This document shows, in pieces, positions 6,559 through 7,031 of a stretch of DNA of 7,031 bases. The stretch comes from Rhodocyclaceae bacterium (GTDB taxonomy: Bacteria; Pseudomonadota; Gammaproteobacteria; Burkholderiales; Rhodocyclaceae). The notes below the pieces were generated by a model. It saw only the letters and a list, made by a program, of their open reading frames with translations, was not told where the DNA came from and did no database searches. The stretch is taken from NCBI GenBank assembly GCA_025361105.1, contig JANYAW010000135.1:1-7031 (forward strand), written 5' to 3'. Position 1 is the first letter of the stretch, and every line of letters starts with the position of its first letter. The translations under genes were made by a program, and so were the position numbers.

Positions 6559-7031
6559 TCAAGGCTTCACAAATTTCAGGGTGAAGCGATCACTCTCGCC
6601 TATCGCTGCATATTTTTCACGATCCTTTTCTTTCAACGCATAAGTCGGCGGCAAGGTCCACACGCCCTCGGGATGATCAGCAGTGTCTTTTGGATTCGCG
6701 TTGATTTCCGATTTCGCCGCCAGCTTGAAGCCGACCGACTCGGCTAACTTGATTGCATAAACCTCATGCACATAACCATCGCTGGCTTTTTCGTCCTGTG
6801 TTTTGCCGGCCGGCAAGCGATGATCGACCACGCCAAAAACGCCGCCAGGTTTAAGCGCATTGAAGACTTTTTGGAATGCCGCTTTAATCGCCTCGTCGCC
6901 GTTGCGTGACCAGTTGTGCAAATTGCGGAAGGTCAGCACCATATCGACTTGCGTCGCTGGCGTGAAGTCCAATTTGTTTGGCATTTCAAAAACACTGAGT
7001 TTGACTTTGTCGTAGACCGCTGGTTTGTCAG
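6559..7031 (-). CDS. Predicted SAM-dependent methyltransferase (COG4798-like), C-terminal part (start outside window)
   Basis: The frame stays open to the window edge, upstream of the internal ATG at 6984 (DKPAVYDKVKLSVFEM), so the gene is cut and its true start is beyond 7031. The 156 visible residues show the second half of a class I methyltransferase fold: DMVLTFRNLHNW (the strand ending near the SAM site), FNALKPGGVFGVVDHR (the post-motif strand with the usual LKPGG turn) and IKLAESVGFKLAAKSEINA. A family-typical tail follows: NPKDTADHPEGVWTLPPTYA, then DREKYAAIGESDRFTLKFVKP. The glycine-rich SAM motif I lies outside the window. Members often carry a signal peptide, which cannot be checked here, and the methyl acceptor is unknown. 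The gene is co-directional with the TonB-like and lipoprotein genes, but a 65-nt gap with a repeat copy separates it from them. Confidence 0.88.
   Translation of the reverse strand, partial: DKPAVYDKVKLSVFEMPNKLDFTPATQVDMVLTFRNLHNWSRNGDEAIKAAFQKVFNALKPGGVFGVVDHRLPAGKTQDEKASDGYVHEVYAIKLAESVGFKLAAKSEINANPKDTADHPEGVWTLPPTYALKEKDREKYAAIGESDRFTLKFVKP

Overview
The window looks like ordinary chromosome from a proteobacterium. The support is the gene families present: a bacterial H+-translocating pyrophosphatase, a periplasmic gamma-glutamyltransferase with a Sec signal, a TonB/TolA-type protein and an outer-membrane-type lipoprotein. Moderate GC and Gram-negative envelope genes fit this. I cannot place it to genus. 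There is no tRNA, rRNA, CRISPR array, transposase, integrase or recognisable phage gene.

Layout: positions 1-460 (+) carry the C-terminal part of hppA, the membrane pyrophosphatase, closed by a strong intrinsic terminator at 497-533. Next come two + strand genes 15 nt apart that are probably co-transcribed: a complete ggt (561-2357) and a TesB-like double-hotdog acyl-CoA thioesterase (2373-3179). The rest lies on the - strand and converges on the thioesterase. Read in the direction of transcription it is: the 3' part of a COG4798-type SAM methyltransferase (7031 to 6559, start outside the window), a TonB/TolA-like protein (6493 to 5816), and a large lipoprotein (5799 to 3223) with an N-terminal LprI-type domain and ankyrin repeats near the C-terminus. 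The last two are 16 nt apart and probably form an envelope-facing pair.

The most notable non-coding signal is a 31-bp imperfect direct repeat (28/31 identical) at 3189-3219 and 6527-6557. The copies sit 3 nt and 1 nt downstream of the stop codons of the lipoprotein and methyltransferase genes, so they bracket the TonB-like/lipoprotein pair exactly. They may belong to a dispersed 3'-end repeat family or mark the edges of an inserted or rearranged block.

I see no convincing evidence of a wholly new system. The best candidates for follow-up are the bracketing repeat and the LprI-ankyrin lipoprotein with its TonB-like partner. Every intergenic gap is shorter than about 110 nt, so no long stretch is left unexplained.
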